Position numbers and translations under genes: made by a program. DNA of 64,000 nt. Origin: Corynebacterium felinum (GTDB taxonomy: Bacteria > Actinomycetota > Actinomycetes > Mycobacteriales > Mycobacteriaceae). Location: positions 1,860,001-1,924,000 of the forward strand of contig NZ_CP047209.1 of assembly GCF_030408755.1 (NCBI RefSeq). Direction: 5' to 3'. Shown piece after piece: positions 37,391-45,426 of the stretch. Within the stretch, counting starts at the first letter, position 1. The number at the start of each line of letters is the position of its first letter. The notes under the pieces were generated by a model that made no database searches, was not told the origin of the DNA, and was given only the letters and a program-made list of their open reading frames with translations.

Positions 37391-37783
37391 ATGTCCGTTG
37401 ATCCTTGCGTGATTATTCGTAAGCTCTCGGGTGTTCGAAAGGACGCTTTAACACTGGCGCGTCACATAGTGCGTCAAGTGGCGGACGCATCAGGTCTTGA
37501 TCCTTTTTGCATATACGTTGTTGACGTTCCGGATTACGATAGACGGGCGTACGGAGAGTTTTATGTCAGCGGGTCTAAATCTTCTGAGGTTCGAGAGATA
37601 AAGCTGCTTTCCTTAATCTTTGACAGCATAATTCGCGACACAGATTGGGATGTGGAGCTTTTCTGGGGAGGATTGGAAGACTACGAGGATGGGCTAGAGC
37701 ATATGCGTCGAGTCGAGGGGGCGGAGTCGGCGGAAGTTTTCGATCCATATGAGGAGCAGTTCGAAAATCTAGCCCAGTATTAG
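37391..37783 (+). CDS. Acidic orphan protein
   Basis: A 130-residue acidic protein starting MSVDPCVIIRKLSGVRKDAL. The ribosome-binding site AAGGAGAG lies about 7 bases before ATG 37391, so expression is likely. The C-terminal third is very acidic (DTDWDVELFWGGLEDYEDG, then EVFDPYEEQFENLAQY). Such small acidic proteins are common as immunity or inhibitor proteins, but nothing in the sequence proves this. Its stop codon abuts the tRNA-like fragment at 37785 and a strong terminator follows. I do not recognise the family. Confidence 0.7.
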   Translation: MSVDPCVIIRKLSGVRKDALTLARHIVRQVADASGLDPFCIYVVDVPDYDRRAYGEFYVSGSKSSEVREIKLLSLIFDSIIRDTDWDVELFWGGLEDYEDGLEHMRRVEGAESAEVFDPYEEQFENLAQY

Positions 37784-37784
37784 C

Positions 37785-37827
37785 GCGTTGATTTGGTGAT
37801 TTCGCCGGGTTCGATTCCCGGCAACGC
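37785..37827 (+). other. tRNA-like remnant: T-arm with short acceptor-like stem
   Basis: CCGGG (37805-37809), loop TTCGATT, CCCGG (37817-37821) is a canonical T-arm, including the invariant T-T-C and A. It is enclosed by GCGTTG (37785-37790) and CAACGC (37822-37827), which pair perfectly. There is no D-arm or anticodon arm: only 14 bases lie between the outer stem and the T-arm. It may be a decayed tRNA, an attachment-site scar from an integrated element, or a small structured RNA. Confidence 0.5.
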
Positions 37828-37832
37828 AGGAG

Positions 37833-37867
37833 AACCCCACAGTCAATTGGCTGTGGGGTTTTGTTTT
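37833..37867 (+). terminator. Rho-independent terminator
   Basis: AACCCCACAG (37833-37842) pairs with CTGTGGGGTT (37851-37860), followed by TTGTTTTG. It terminates transcription of the acidic orphan gene and whatever remains of the tRNA-like element. Confidence 0.85.
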
Positions 37868-37984
37868 GTGCATTGCCGCGCTTACGACACACCCACCAAC
37901 CCCCTCCAAAACCACAGGTCAGCGTTTCATACGCATTTCCCTGGTGAGAAAAACTCAATAAATTTCAGGGGGATGTACGCTGCG

Positions 37985-39148
37985 TTAGCGGGTGATAGAA
38001 ACCTTCGCCTGTGCGCCTTCCTTGATTTCCAAGCCCTCGGCTTCAGCGATCTTCATCGCCTCTTCGATCAATGTTTCCACGATCTGGGATTCAGGCACCG
38101 TCTTAATCACTTCGCCCTTGACAAAAATCTGGCCCTTGCCATTACCGGAAGCGACACCCAAATCAGCATCGCGAGCCTCACCAGGGCCGTTTACAACGCA
38201 GCCCATCACAGCCACACGCAACGGAATATTCATACCATCAAGCGCAGCAGTCACCTCTTCAGCCAAGGTATACACATCCACCTGGGCGCGGCCACAAGAA
38301 GGACAAGAAACAATTTCCAAGCCACGCTCACGCAGGTTCAGCGACTGCAAAATCTGGTCGCCAACCTTGACCTCTTCCTTCGGATCAGCCGACAACGACA
38401 CACGAATCGTATCGCCAATACCCTCAGACAAAAGAGCACCAAACGCCACGGCCGACTTAATCGTGCCCTGGAACGCAGGCCCCGCCTCAGTCACACCCAA
38501 ATGCAACGGATAATCACACTGGGCAGCCAACTGGCGGTACGCCTCCACCATCACCACAGGATCATTGTGCTTCACCGAAATCTTAATATCGCCGAAACCA
38601 TGCTCCTCAAACAGCGAAGCCTCCCACAGGGCCGACTCCACCAACGCTTCAGGGGTTGCACGACCATACTTTTCCATCAACCGCTTATCCAAAGAACCAG
38701 CATTCACACCAATGCGGATTGGGATACCAGCCGCACCAGCAGCCTTCGCCACTTCCTTCACACGGCCATCAAATTCCTTAATATTGCCAGGATTCACGCG
38801 CACCGCGGCACAACCAGCATCAATAGCGGCAAAAATGTACTTCGGCTGGAAGTGAATATCTGCAATCACCGGAATCGGAGACTTCTTCGCAATAATCGGC
38901 AACGCTTCGGCGTCGATAGTTTTCGGGCACGCCACCCGCACAATATCGCAACCAGAAGCAGTCAGCTGGGCAATCTGCTGCAACGTCGCGTTCACATCAT
39001 GCGTCTTCGTAGTCGTCATCGACTGCACCGAGACAGGGTAATCGGACCCCACCCCCACGTTGCCCACCATCAACTGGCGAGTCTTACGACGCGGCGCCAA
39101 GGTAGGAAGTGGTGCATCGGGCAAACCAAGACCAATAGGGCTAGACAC
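37985..39148 (-). CDS. ispG: 4-hydroxy-3-methylbut-2-enyl diphosphate synthase
   Basis: A 387-residue IspG (GcpE). The N-terminal barrel starts with [14 protein letters not shown] and [14 protein letters not shown]. The C-terminal domain holds the [4Fe-4S] cysteines in CPSCGR near 281-286 and [11 protein letters not shown] near 314-324. It converts MEcPP to HMBPP in the non-mevalonate isoprenoid pathway, whose product feeds menaquinone and decaprenyl lipids. The start is GTG at 39148 with AAGGAG upstream at rather long spacing. In relatives the gene follows dxr and rip1 directly; here they are about 12.6 kb away. Confidence 0.96.
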   Translation of the reverse strand: MSSPIGLGLPDAPLPTLAPRRKTRQLMVGNVGVGSDYPVSVQSMTTTKTHDVNATLQQIAQLTASGCDIVRVACPKTIDAEALPIIAKKSPIPVIADIHFQPKYIFAAIDAGCAAVRVNPGNIKEFDGRVKEVAKAAGAAGIPIRIGVNAGSLDKRLMEKYGRATPEALVESALWEASLFEEHGFGDIKISVKHNDPVVMVEAYRQLAAQCDYPLHLGVTEAGPAFQGTIKSAVAFGALLSEGIGDTIRVSLSADPKEEVKVGDQILQSLNLRERGLEIVSCPSCGRAQVDVYTLAEEVTAALDGMNIPLRVAVMGCVVNGPGEARDADLGVASGNGKGQIFVKGEVIKTVPESQIVETLIEEAMKIAEAEGLEIKEGAQAKVSITR

Positions 39149-39375
39149 GGGAAACGATTACTCCTTATTCGTTCAAACAGGTTGAGACCCCCACACCCCC
39201 AACACCTCGTTACTCGTGCGCACGAGCGCAGTAGCAAACATGAGGAATTCAGTGATGTGGAAGAAAAAGTTGTGCAATCAACAAGAAGGGTAGATTCTTA
39301 ACAGCAAATGTGCACACGTCTCACACTTTCCCCCAAATCCTACCACCACCACCGCACACTGCTTAAGCCCAGCAA
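39149..39375. other. Upstream region of ispG
   Basis: This is A/C-rich non-coding DNA holding the ispG ribosome-binding site (AAGGAG on the minus strand near 39162-39167). I see no gene or repeat in it; with the adjoining terminator it makes a 319-base gap. Confidence 0.4.
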
Positions 39376-39436
39376 GCAAAAACAAACCCAACCCTGCACG
39401 CACAAGCGCGGCGCGCGTTAATAATCAGGGTTGGGT
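39376..39436 (-). terminator. Terminator of the ABC transporter pair
   Basis: On the minus strand ACCCAACCCTG pairs with CAGGGTTGGGT (11 bp; 39436-39426 with 39396-39386) and is followed by TTGTTTTTG. It lies 32 bases past the permease stop. Confidence 0.8.
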
Positions 39437-39467
39437 GTGTCACGGTGTGGTGGTGGGTGCGTATTGT

Positions 39468-41207
39468 TTAGACGTAGCTGCGTACTTTATTAAATATCTC
39501 CACGTAGTGTTGTTCGAGGTAGGCGGTGTTGCGGCGGATGGCGAGGATGAGTACGCCCGCGCCGATTGCCCACGACAGTGCGATGCCTGCGAGGGTGATG
39601 GGGATTGATTCGTTGATATAGCCGAAAATTGCCAGTGCTAGGCCGGGTGCTAGTGGGATCCACACAAGCAGGAATCCTGCGAATGCGCTGATGAATGCTG
39701 CGGCGGAAAAGCCGGAGCGATCTTGCCATGGGTTAGTTCCTGGTTTTGCCACGGGGAATGGGTTGCGTACTGCCAGGGTCATGGCGATGGCGATGATGCT
39801 CATGAGCCCGCCGATGGCAAGACCGACCACCATGAACGTCAGCATGGTTGGCTTCAAGGCGATCACAATGAGTGTGTAGATGATGAACATGCAGAATTCG
39901 AGTGTGACGGAAGCTAAGTAGCGCCCGGCCAGTAGTGTGCGAGCGGGAACGCCTGCTACTAGATGGGTCCAGTTGGCTGGCCCATCGTAGCCGAAGATAT
40001 TGGTTGATCCCATAGTTGATACCAGGGCCAAGACGGCGACACCGACGTATGGGTAGCTGGAATTGCCAATAAATCCCATGTACAAAAAGTACAGTGCCAT
40101 CACTGGTGCGAAAGCGATGTTGATGATGAGGCGGGAATCGCGCAGGTGGTAGCGCAGTGCGCGGGAGTAGATGTAGTTGAAGAGGCTGGGGCTCAGTCGC
40201 GGAAGCAGGAGGGTGTTAAAAGGTGTTTTCTCAACCTGGGTGTTTTTCTTGCTTCCGGTGCCTGCACCGCCGTCGCCAAGTGGGGCGATGAGGCGTTTGT
40301 TGGTGGATTTGACCCACGCATAGGCACCGCAGGCGATGGTGAGTGCTGTGATGGCGAACATTACTAGGAAGTATCCCCAGTGCCCTTGTGCAGCGGTGGT
40401 GACCATCCCGCCGGCAGAGGCGATGGGTGTCCAGCGCAGGAAGTTGCCGTAGGCACTCAGCGCCCCGTCGACAGGGTTTTGGCTCATGAGCATCATGTAG
40501 GCGAACCAGCCTAAGATCATTACACCAGCGGCGAGGTAGGCGCGTTTGTCTTTCTTTGCCAGCGCGACTGAGCCTTGGGCGAGGATGATGGCCACGGTTT
40601 CGGCAATGACGATCACTACGGCCAGTGACATCACCATGGCGATGATGGTGATCAGCACAATGATGGGTGTCAGGAGTTGCTGCTGGCTTAACGCAAGCAG
40701 GGCAACAACGGTGGTCACCGTGGTACAGATCAGTGCAACAAAGCCGCGGGTTTGCAGAAATTGCATGATCATCAAGCTGGGCATGATATCTTTTTCGCTC
40801 AGCGGCAATACTGCGAAAGATTCTGGTTGCAGTTGCCCTTCCCCGGAGGGGATCATGATTGCTGCCATGAGGTAGACGAGTGTGCCCGCCGCGATTGCCC
40901 CTGTGAGTGCGGATAATCGCCCGTCAGTCATTTCGAAATACATGAGGGCGCTAAACGAGAGCAGTCCGATCATGGAGTAGACGAGGATAAAAATATTCAT
41001 CCACAGTGAGGCTTTGTTGCTACTCAAGCTGCGTCGCCAGAGCACGAGGTGTAGGCGTAGCAGTGTTTTTGTCAGCGATTTCGGGCGAGTAGCTCCAGTG
41101 CTTGTCGACGCCGCTACGCCCCCGCCTGCCCCGTGCGGGGGCGTGGGCGTGCTGGAGAACAGCGAAGGTGTGATCGCTGAGTGGTTGTTGTGTGCGTTAG
41201 TGTCCAT
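39468..41207 (-). CDS. ABC transporter permease (large, exporter type)
   Basis: A 579-residue integral membrane protein from ATG 41207, 4 bases after the stop of the ATPase gene. After about 65 polar residues come roughly twelve hydrophobic segments. One cytoplasmic loop is marked by GDGGAGTGSKKNTQVEKTPF. The arrangement of two six-segment halves resembles the ABC-2/daunorubicin-type or YthQ-like exporters. The sequence does not give a substrate. The gene forms a two-gene unit with the ATPase at 41212-42078 and ends in a strong terminator. Confidence 0.82.
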   Translation of the reverse strand: MDTNAHNNHSAITPSLFSSTPTPPHGAGGGVAASTSTGATRPKSLTKTLLRLHLVLWRRSLSSNKASLWMNIFILVYSMIGLLSFSALMYFEMTDGRLSALTGAIAAGTLVYLMAAIMIPSGEGQLQPESFAVLPLSEKDIMPSLMIMQFLQTRGFVALICTTVTTVVALLALSQQQLLTPIIVLITIIAMVMSLAVVIVIAETVAIILAQGSVALAKKDKRAYLAAGVMILGWFAYMMLMSQNPVDGALSAYGNFLRWTPIASAGGMVTTAAQGHWGYFLVMFAITALTIACGAYAWVKSTNKRLIAPLGDGGAGTGSKKNTQVEKTPFNTLLLPRLSPSLFNYIYSRALRYHLRDSRLIINIAFAPVMALYFLYMGFIGNSSYPYVGVAVLALVSTMGSTNIFGYDGPANWTHLVAGVPARTLLAGRYLASVTLEFCMFIIYTLIVIALKPTMLTFMVVGLAIGGLMSIIAIAMTLAVRNPFPVAKPGTNPWQDRSGFSAAAFISAFAGFLLVWIPLAPGLALAIFGYINESIPITLAGIALSWAIGAGVLILAIRRNTAYLEQHYVEIFNKVRSYV

Positions 41208-41211
41208 GCGC

Positions 41212-42078
41212 TCAGTCCTGACTCTGAGTGTTCTCACCATTGGTGCTGTGGTGTTGGTGCAGCCAGCCGAGGCTGCCTTCGGCGAGTTCGCCACCGCCAA
41301 CAACGGAGATGAAAAGGTCGGTGAGATTCGCCTGTGTTCCGCGAAGTTCGGCAACAGGGCCTGCCACGCGGACTGTTCCTTGGTGGATGATGGCCACTTG
41401 ATCGCAGAGGCCTTCGACCAGTTCCATGACATGGGAGCTTAAGATTACAGTGCCACCGCTGCTGGCATAGGTTTTGAGGATTTGCTGAATGATGCGACCG
41501 GACACTGGGTCGACAGCTTCGAGTGGTTCGTCGAGGATCAGCACTTCAGGATTGTGCTGGAGTGCACCAGCCAGCAGGATTTTCTTGGTCATGCCCGCGG
41601 AGTAGTCCATGATTTTCTTATCCCAGGCTTCTTCGAGTCCAAGCGCGCGCAACAGATCTTTGGCGCGGCTGGTGATTTCGGAAGCATCCAGGCCACGCAG
41701 TGCACCTAAATATTCGAGATATTCCGCACCGGTAAGGCGGTCGAATACCGGCAGTCCATCGGCGAGTAGCCCCATGGCTTGTTTCGCGGGGATAGGATCG
41801 TTCCACATATCGTGCCCGCAGATAAACGCCTGCCCATAATCGGGGCGCAGCAGCCCAGTTGCCATGTTCAGCATGGTGGTTTTACCGGCACCGTTGGGCC
41901 CGACGATTCCATAGATTACGCCTTTGGGAACAGTCAGATGGAGGTTATTGACTGCGATCTTGTTTCCAAACCGTTTACTTAAACCCTGCACTTCAAGCGC
42001 CGGGGGAAACCCCGGTTGGGTGTGTGCAGCAGACTTTGGTGGGTAGTCGGGGCTGGTTTCAGGTTGTGGCGTCGTCAT
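41212..42078 (-). CDS. ABC transporter ATP-binding protein (exporter type)
   Basis: A 288-residue ATPase. Walker A is GPNGAGKTT at 60-68, and Walker B is VLILDEPLEAVD. The ABC signature is altered to Y-S-A-G-M instead of L-S-G-G-Q, as seen in several CcmA-like exporter ATPases. The first about 25 residues are Pro-rich. I chose ATG 42078 (GAAGGAG about 14 bases upstream, a bit far); upstream in-frame residues have no family resemblance. It partners the following permease. Confidence 0.88.
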   Translation of the reverse strand: MTTPQPETSPDYPPKSAAHTQPGFPPALEVQGLSKRFGNKIAVNNLHLTVPKGVIYGIVGPNGAGKTTMLNMATGLLRPDYGQAFICGHDMWNDPIPAKQAMGLLADGLPVFDRLTGAEYLEYLGALRGLDASEITSRAKDLLRALGLEEAWDKKIMDYSAGMTKKILLAGALQHNPEVLILDEPLEAVDPVSGRIIQQILKTYASSGGTVILSSHVMELVEGLCDQVAIIHQGTVRVAGPVAELRGTQANLTDLFISVVGGGELAEGSLGWLHQHHSTNGENTQSQD

Positions 42079-42395
42079 GGTGTTGTAAGCCTGCTCCTTC
42101 AAAGCAATCAATGTTTCTGGGCGGTGAACGTCTGCATTCGAACGTGATTGTGTGAATACGGGGATAAAAAAATGACGTTCCGTGCCCAATGTAGCAGCAT
42201 CAAAATTTTTTTCTATCGTGCCAGAGTCTGATTTCAACCCCGCGCCCAGTCCCTCGATACCAACCAGAAACTTCCATCAGCTTAAAAATATTCCTGCAGA
42301 TAGATAGCCCTTATCAACCCATGTTCGATGCGGCTTTACCCTCCCCTACCAGCTTAAAAACACGCACCACCAATAAATATTTATTCGTTCAACCC
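42079..42395. other. Upstream regions of two divergent ABC systems
   Basis: This AT-rich non-coding stretch contains a 14-bp palindrome AATAAATATTTATT (42372-42385), about 10 bases before the predicted -35 of the importer operon. I see no gene. Confidence 0.45.
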
Positions 42396-42447
42396 TTGCA
42401 CTTGTGTGCTTTCTCACCTAGTATCCAGTTTTGGTAACCATTACCAA
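42396..42447 (+). promoter_or_regulatory. Predicted promoter and operator of the importer operon
   Basis: TTGCAC (42396-42401) and TAGTAT (42419-42424) are 17 bases apart, a good -35/-10 pair. Directly behind, TTGGTAACCATTACCAA (42431-42447) is an inverted repeat with 7-bp arms and a 3-base centre, covering the predicted start site. A repressor bound there would block transcription. A Fur/Zur-type metal regulator would fit the operon but the site is not a match I can name. Confidence 0.6.
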
Positions 42448-42525
42448 TAATTTTTCGTACATAAAAAATTCCGTCCACTTTCCACTTTTGAAGAGCCTCC
42501 CACACCCCTGCGTGCACTGTGCCTA

Positions 42526-43269
42526 GTGCCCACTAGTGTTAGCTCATCATTTGTGCTCTCAAGAAAGTCAGTTACTACCCTTGTGAATGCTTTAAACGCA
42601 GAACCCGCCACCACTACACCCGTGTATTCCTGCACCGATGTTGAGGTCAGTTACAGCGGAACATGCGTGTTAAGCATCCCAGAACTATCCATTTTCCCCG
42701 GCGAAGCGATCGCAGTGCTTGGCCCTTCCGGGGCGGGAAAATCCACACTGGCCGCTGTAGTAGGCGGATTCTTAGACCCTTTAGCCACTTTGCAGCAACA
42801 GTCACCGCCGAATGAAACCAGAACTCTCAGCGTGGGCGTGGTGGGTCAAGATGCGTTCGGGGCGCTGAATCCCCTTGCCCGCGTCGACAAGCAACTAGCC
42901 TTAACCGCTGGCAGCCTTTCGCGCGCCCGGGAGCTTCTGCGCAGCGTCGATATCGACGACCACCTGCACTCCCGCTACCCCCTTGCACTGTCCGGCGGGC
43001 AGCGCCAACGCGCCAGCATCGCCTTTGCACTCGGCGGCGACCCCGACATTGTGATCTGCGACGAAGTGACCTCCGCCCTCGACCCCGTTGCCACCGTCAC
43101 CGTCATTGAAACCCTCCAACGCCTGCTTGCCACCAACCCCAAGCGTGCAGTGCTGTTTATCAGCCACGACCACCACGCCGCACACGCGCTATGCCACCGC
43201 GCCATCGTGCTTAACCCCAACCCCGCTGGGGGATTTCGCGCCGATGTCAAGGAGGCGGGGCAATGGTAA
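42526..43269 (+). CDS. ABC importer ATPase, DppD/CntD-like
   Basis: A 247-residue ATPase of a peptide/nickel-type importer. Walker A is GPSGAGKST near 66-74, the signature LSGGQRQRAS near 155-164, and Walker B with D-loop CDEVTSALDP soon after. The first about 30 residues are variable; GTG at 42526 or GTG at 42583 could be the start, neither with a good ribosome-binding site. The ATG of the next ATPase gene overlaps its stop by 7 bases, so the two are coupled. The C-terminal oligopeptide-transporter extension with the Cys cluster typical of DppD is missing, making this a short form. Confidence 0.87.
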   Translation: MPTSVSSSFVLSRKSVTTLVNALNAEPATTTPVYSCTDVEVSYSGTCVLSIPELSIFPGEAIAVLGPSGAGKSTLAAVVGGFLDPLATLQQQSPPNETRTLSVGVVGQDAFGALNPLARVDKQLALTAGSLSRARELLRSVDIDDHLHSRYPLALSGGQRQRASIAFALGGDPDIVICDEVTSALDPVATVTVIETLQRLLATNPKRAVLFISHDHHAAHALCHRAIVLNPNPAGGFRADVKEAGQW

Positions 43270-44033
43270 TTCAGCTTGTCGACGCCTCCTACGCACCCGT
43301 GCTCACCCCCACCACCTTAACAATCAGCGCTGGGGAAAAAGTCGCCGTCATCGGCGCATCCGGCTCGGGCAAAACCACACTCATTCGACTCCTCTGCGGC
43401 TGGCTACAGCCCACCTATGGTCAAGTAAGTGCACCTACTATCGGCGATTTCGCTTTCATCCCCCAAGACCTTGATGCCAGCCTCAACCCCGCGCTGAAAG
43501 TCCGCGATATCATCTGCGAACCCGTTGCCATCGCGCGTGGCAACCTCACAAAAGCGCGAGCTAAAGTCCCCCATCTACTGTCCGCACTGGGACTCGACCC
43601 CGAACTTGCTCACAGGCGACCACACCAGCTGTCTGGCGGGCAACGCCAGCGCGTAGGAATCGCGCGCGCACTGATCACCAACCCCAGCACCATCTACGCC
43701 GACGAAGCATTAAGTGCTCTGGATGCGCAGGCGAAAAAAGAAGCGCTCGCGCTGCTTGGCACCCCCGAACTGACCCTTGTGCTTGTCACCCACGACCTGT
43801 ATGCCGCACAAGACCTAGCCACGCGCATCATCGTTGTCGATAACGGCACAATTGTTGAAGATATCCCCGCCGATCAGCTTTTCCCCACTAATACCGATAG
43901 CTTAGCGCCGACTGTTTCGCCGGCGCGGCAGCGCCTGGTGCACGCTGCTACGGTGCTTGGTGCTGCTGTTCATCACGGCGCCCACAACAATTCCCTGTCA
44001 CCTGCGGGTTGTGAGGGGGCGCTGCCATGCTAA
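43263..44033 (+). CDS. ABC importer ATPase, DppF/CntF-like
   Basis: A 256-residue ATPase, partner of the one before. Walker A GASGSGKTT is at 30-38, the signature HQLSGGQRQRVGIARAL in the middle and ADEALSALD after it. The C-terminal about 45 residues (SLAPTVSPARQRLVHAATVL) extend past the nucleotide-binding domain. It overlaps the previous gene by 7 bases and the MFS gene by 7 bases, so the three are translationally coupled. Confidence 0.88.
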   Translation: MVIQLVDASYAPVLTPTTLTISAGEKVAVIGASGSGKTTLIRLLCGWLQPTYGQVSAPTIGDFAFIPQDLDASLNPALKVRDIICEPVAIARGNLTKARAKVPHLLSALGLDPELAHRRPHQLSGGQRQRVGIARALITNPSTIYADEALSALDAQAKKEALALLGTPELTLVLVTHDLYAAQDLATRIIVVDNGTIVEDIPADQLFPTNTDSLAPTVSPARQRLVHAATVLGAAVHHGAHNNSLSPAGCEGALPC

Positions 44034-45295
44034 AGCCTGAAAACACCGCCAAAAAAACGCGCGACCACACAGTCTTTTTCGCACTCCCTTTGCCCGTGCG
44101 CCTGCTGCTTATCACCCAACTGCTTTTTAATGTCGGTTTCTATTTAGTGGTGCCGTTTCTTGCCACATTCATGCACGAAAATCTTGCGGCAACCGGTGCC
44201 ATGATTGGCCTCGTGTTGGGCATGCGCACATTCAGCCAGCAGGGGCTTTTCTTCCTCGGCGGGGCGCTGACGGATCGCTTCGGCGTCAAACCCGTCCTGT
44301 TGACCGGCATTGCGATTCGGGTGGCTGGTTTTATCCTCGCCGGGCTATCGACCAGCATCAGCTCCCTCATGATTGCGGTGATCCTGATCGGTTTCGCCGC
44401 CGCCCTATTCTCCCCAGCTGCTGAAGCATCCTTTGCGGTTGCCGGTAAAAAGACAGAAGAAGACGGCATTGTCTCCCGCGCGGAACTTTTCGCCCTCGAT
44501 GCTTTATTTTCCCGCGTGGGTTCACTCACCGGCCCAGTTCTAGGCGCACTGCTTTTAAGCACTGGTTTCCCCGTGATGTGCATGGTGGCAGCGGGGATTT
44601 TTACGCTGCTGTTTTTCGCCCACGCTTGTATCGTGCCCGCGGTGAAAACTCCCCCATCCGAATCGGTGTGGGCAAGTTTTTCCCAGGTTTTGCGCAACCG
44701 GCCGTTTCTCATTTTCGCCGCTGCTTACAGCACAGGTTTGGTCTGCTACAACCAGCAATACCTCGCACTGCCGGTCGAGCTGATGCGCGCAACGGGTAAT
44801 CAAGGCGCATTGGGCTGGATGTTTGTCTTCGCCTCTGTGTTCAGTCTGGCGTTGCAGATGCCGCTGGCACGCTGGGCTCAGGCCCACCCGCGCACGGTGT
44901 CATTGAAGATCGGTTTCGGGTTGATGGCTTCAGCTTTTGCCATCATCGCCCTGTGCGCCCCTTTCCCTGCCCCTACCGCCTTGGGCGGGATGCTGGCTTT
45001 AGCGCCGTCGATTCTCATGCTCATTCTCATGCACACTGGGCAGATGATCGCACTGCCGATCGCCCGCGATTTAGTGGGTGTGCTGGCGAAAGAACAGAGC
45101 GTGGGCACCTATTTCGGTTTCCTGAACTCCTGTGGCGGGGTTGCTGTTTTGCTCAGCTCGCTGATCGTCGGTTCGCTTCTCGACGCCGCCACCATACCCC
45201 AGCCCCAAGCCGCATTCCCGTGGCTGGTGCTCACGGGCATGATGGCCGCATCGGCGGTGGTTTTGCCCATGATTGCTGCCCGCGCCACACGCTAA
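44027..45295 (+). CDS. Major facilitator transporter within the importer operon
   Basis: A 422-residue MFS protein with twelve predicted segments. The loop between segments 2 and 3 carries GGALTDRFGVKPVLLTG, the MFS A-motif. It overlaps the stop of the second ATPase gene by 7 bases. An MFS exporter within a peptide/nickel-type ABC importer operon is the arrangement of opine metallophore loci such as staphylococcal cnt, where the MFS protein secretes the metallophore that the ABC system then brings back with metal. That parallel is inference; drug or peptide efflux is possible. Confidence 0.87.
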   Translation: MLKPENTAKKTRDHTVFFALPLPVRLLLITQLLFNVGFYLVVPFLATFMHENLAATGAMIGLVLGMRTFSQQGLFFLGGALTDRFGVKPVLLTGIAIRVAGFILAGLSTSISSLMIAVILIGFAAALFSPAAEASFAVAGKKTEEDGIVSRAELFALDALFSRVGSLTGPVLGALLLSTGFPVMCMVAAGIFTLLFFAHACIVPAVKTPPSESVWASFSQVLRNRPFLIFAAAYSTGLVCYNQQYLALPVELMRATGNQGALGWMFVFASVFSLALQMPLARWAQAHPRTVSLKIGFGLMASAFAIIALCAPFPAPTALGGMLALAPSILMLILMHTGQMIALPIARDLVGVLAKEQSVGTYFGFLNSCGGVAVLLSSLIVGSLLDAATIPQPQAAFPWLVLTGMMAASAVVLPMIAARATR

Positions 45296-45426
45296 AGCAC
45301 GTGGTGGTGAGTCACAACTTCACCAAAGCTTCTCAGGTTTGGTGTGTATAACTTCATAAAAATTTCAAGTATCAACCTGCCTGCGGTGTTTAGTGTATCG
45401 AAGGCACAACTGGTGAAAGGACGTGT

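Noticed and set aside
42372..42385. 14-bp palindrome AATAAATATTTATT as operator
   Set aside because: It is pure A/T in an A+T-rich promoter region, where such dyads arise easily; kept only as a note.
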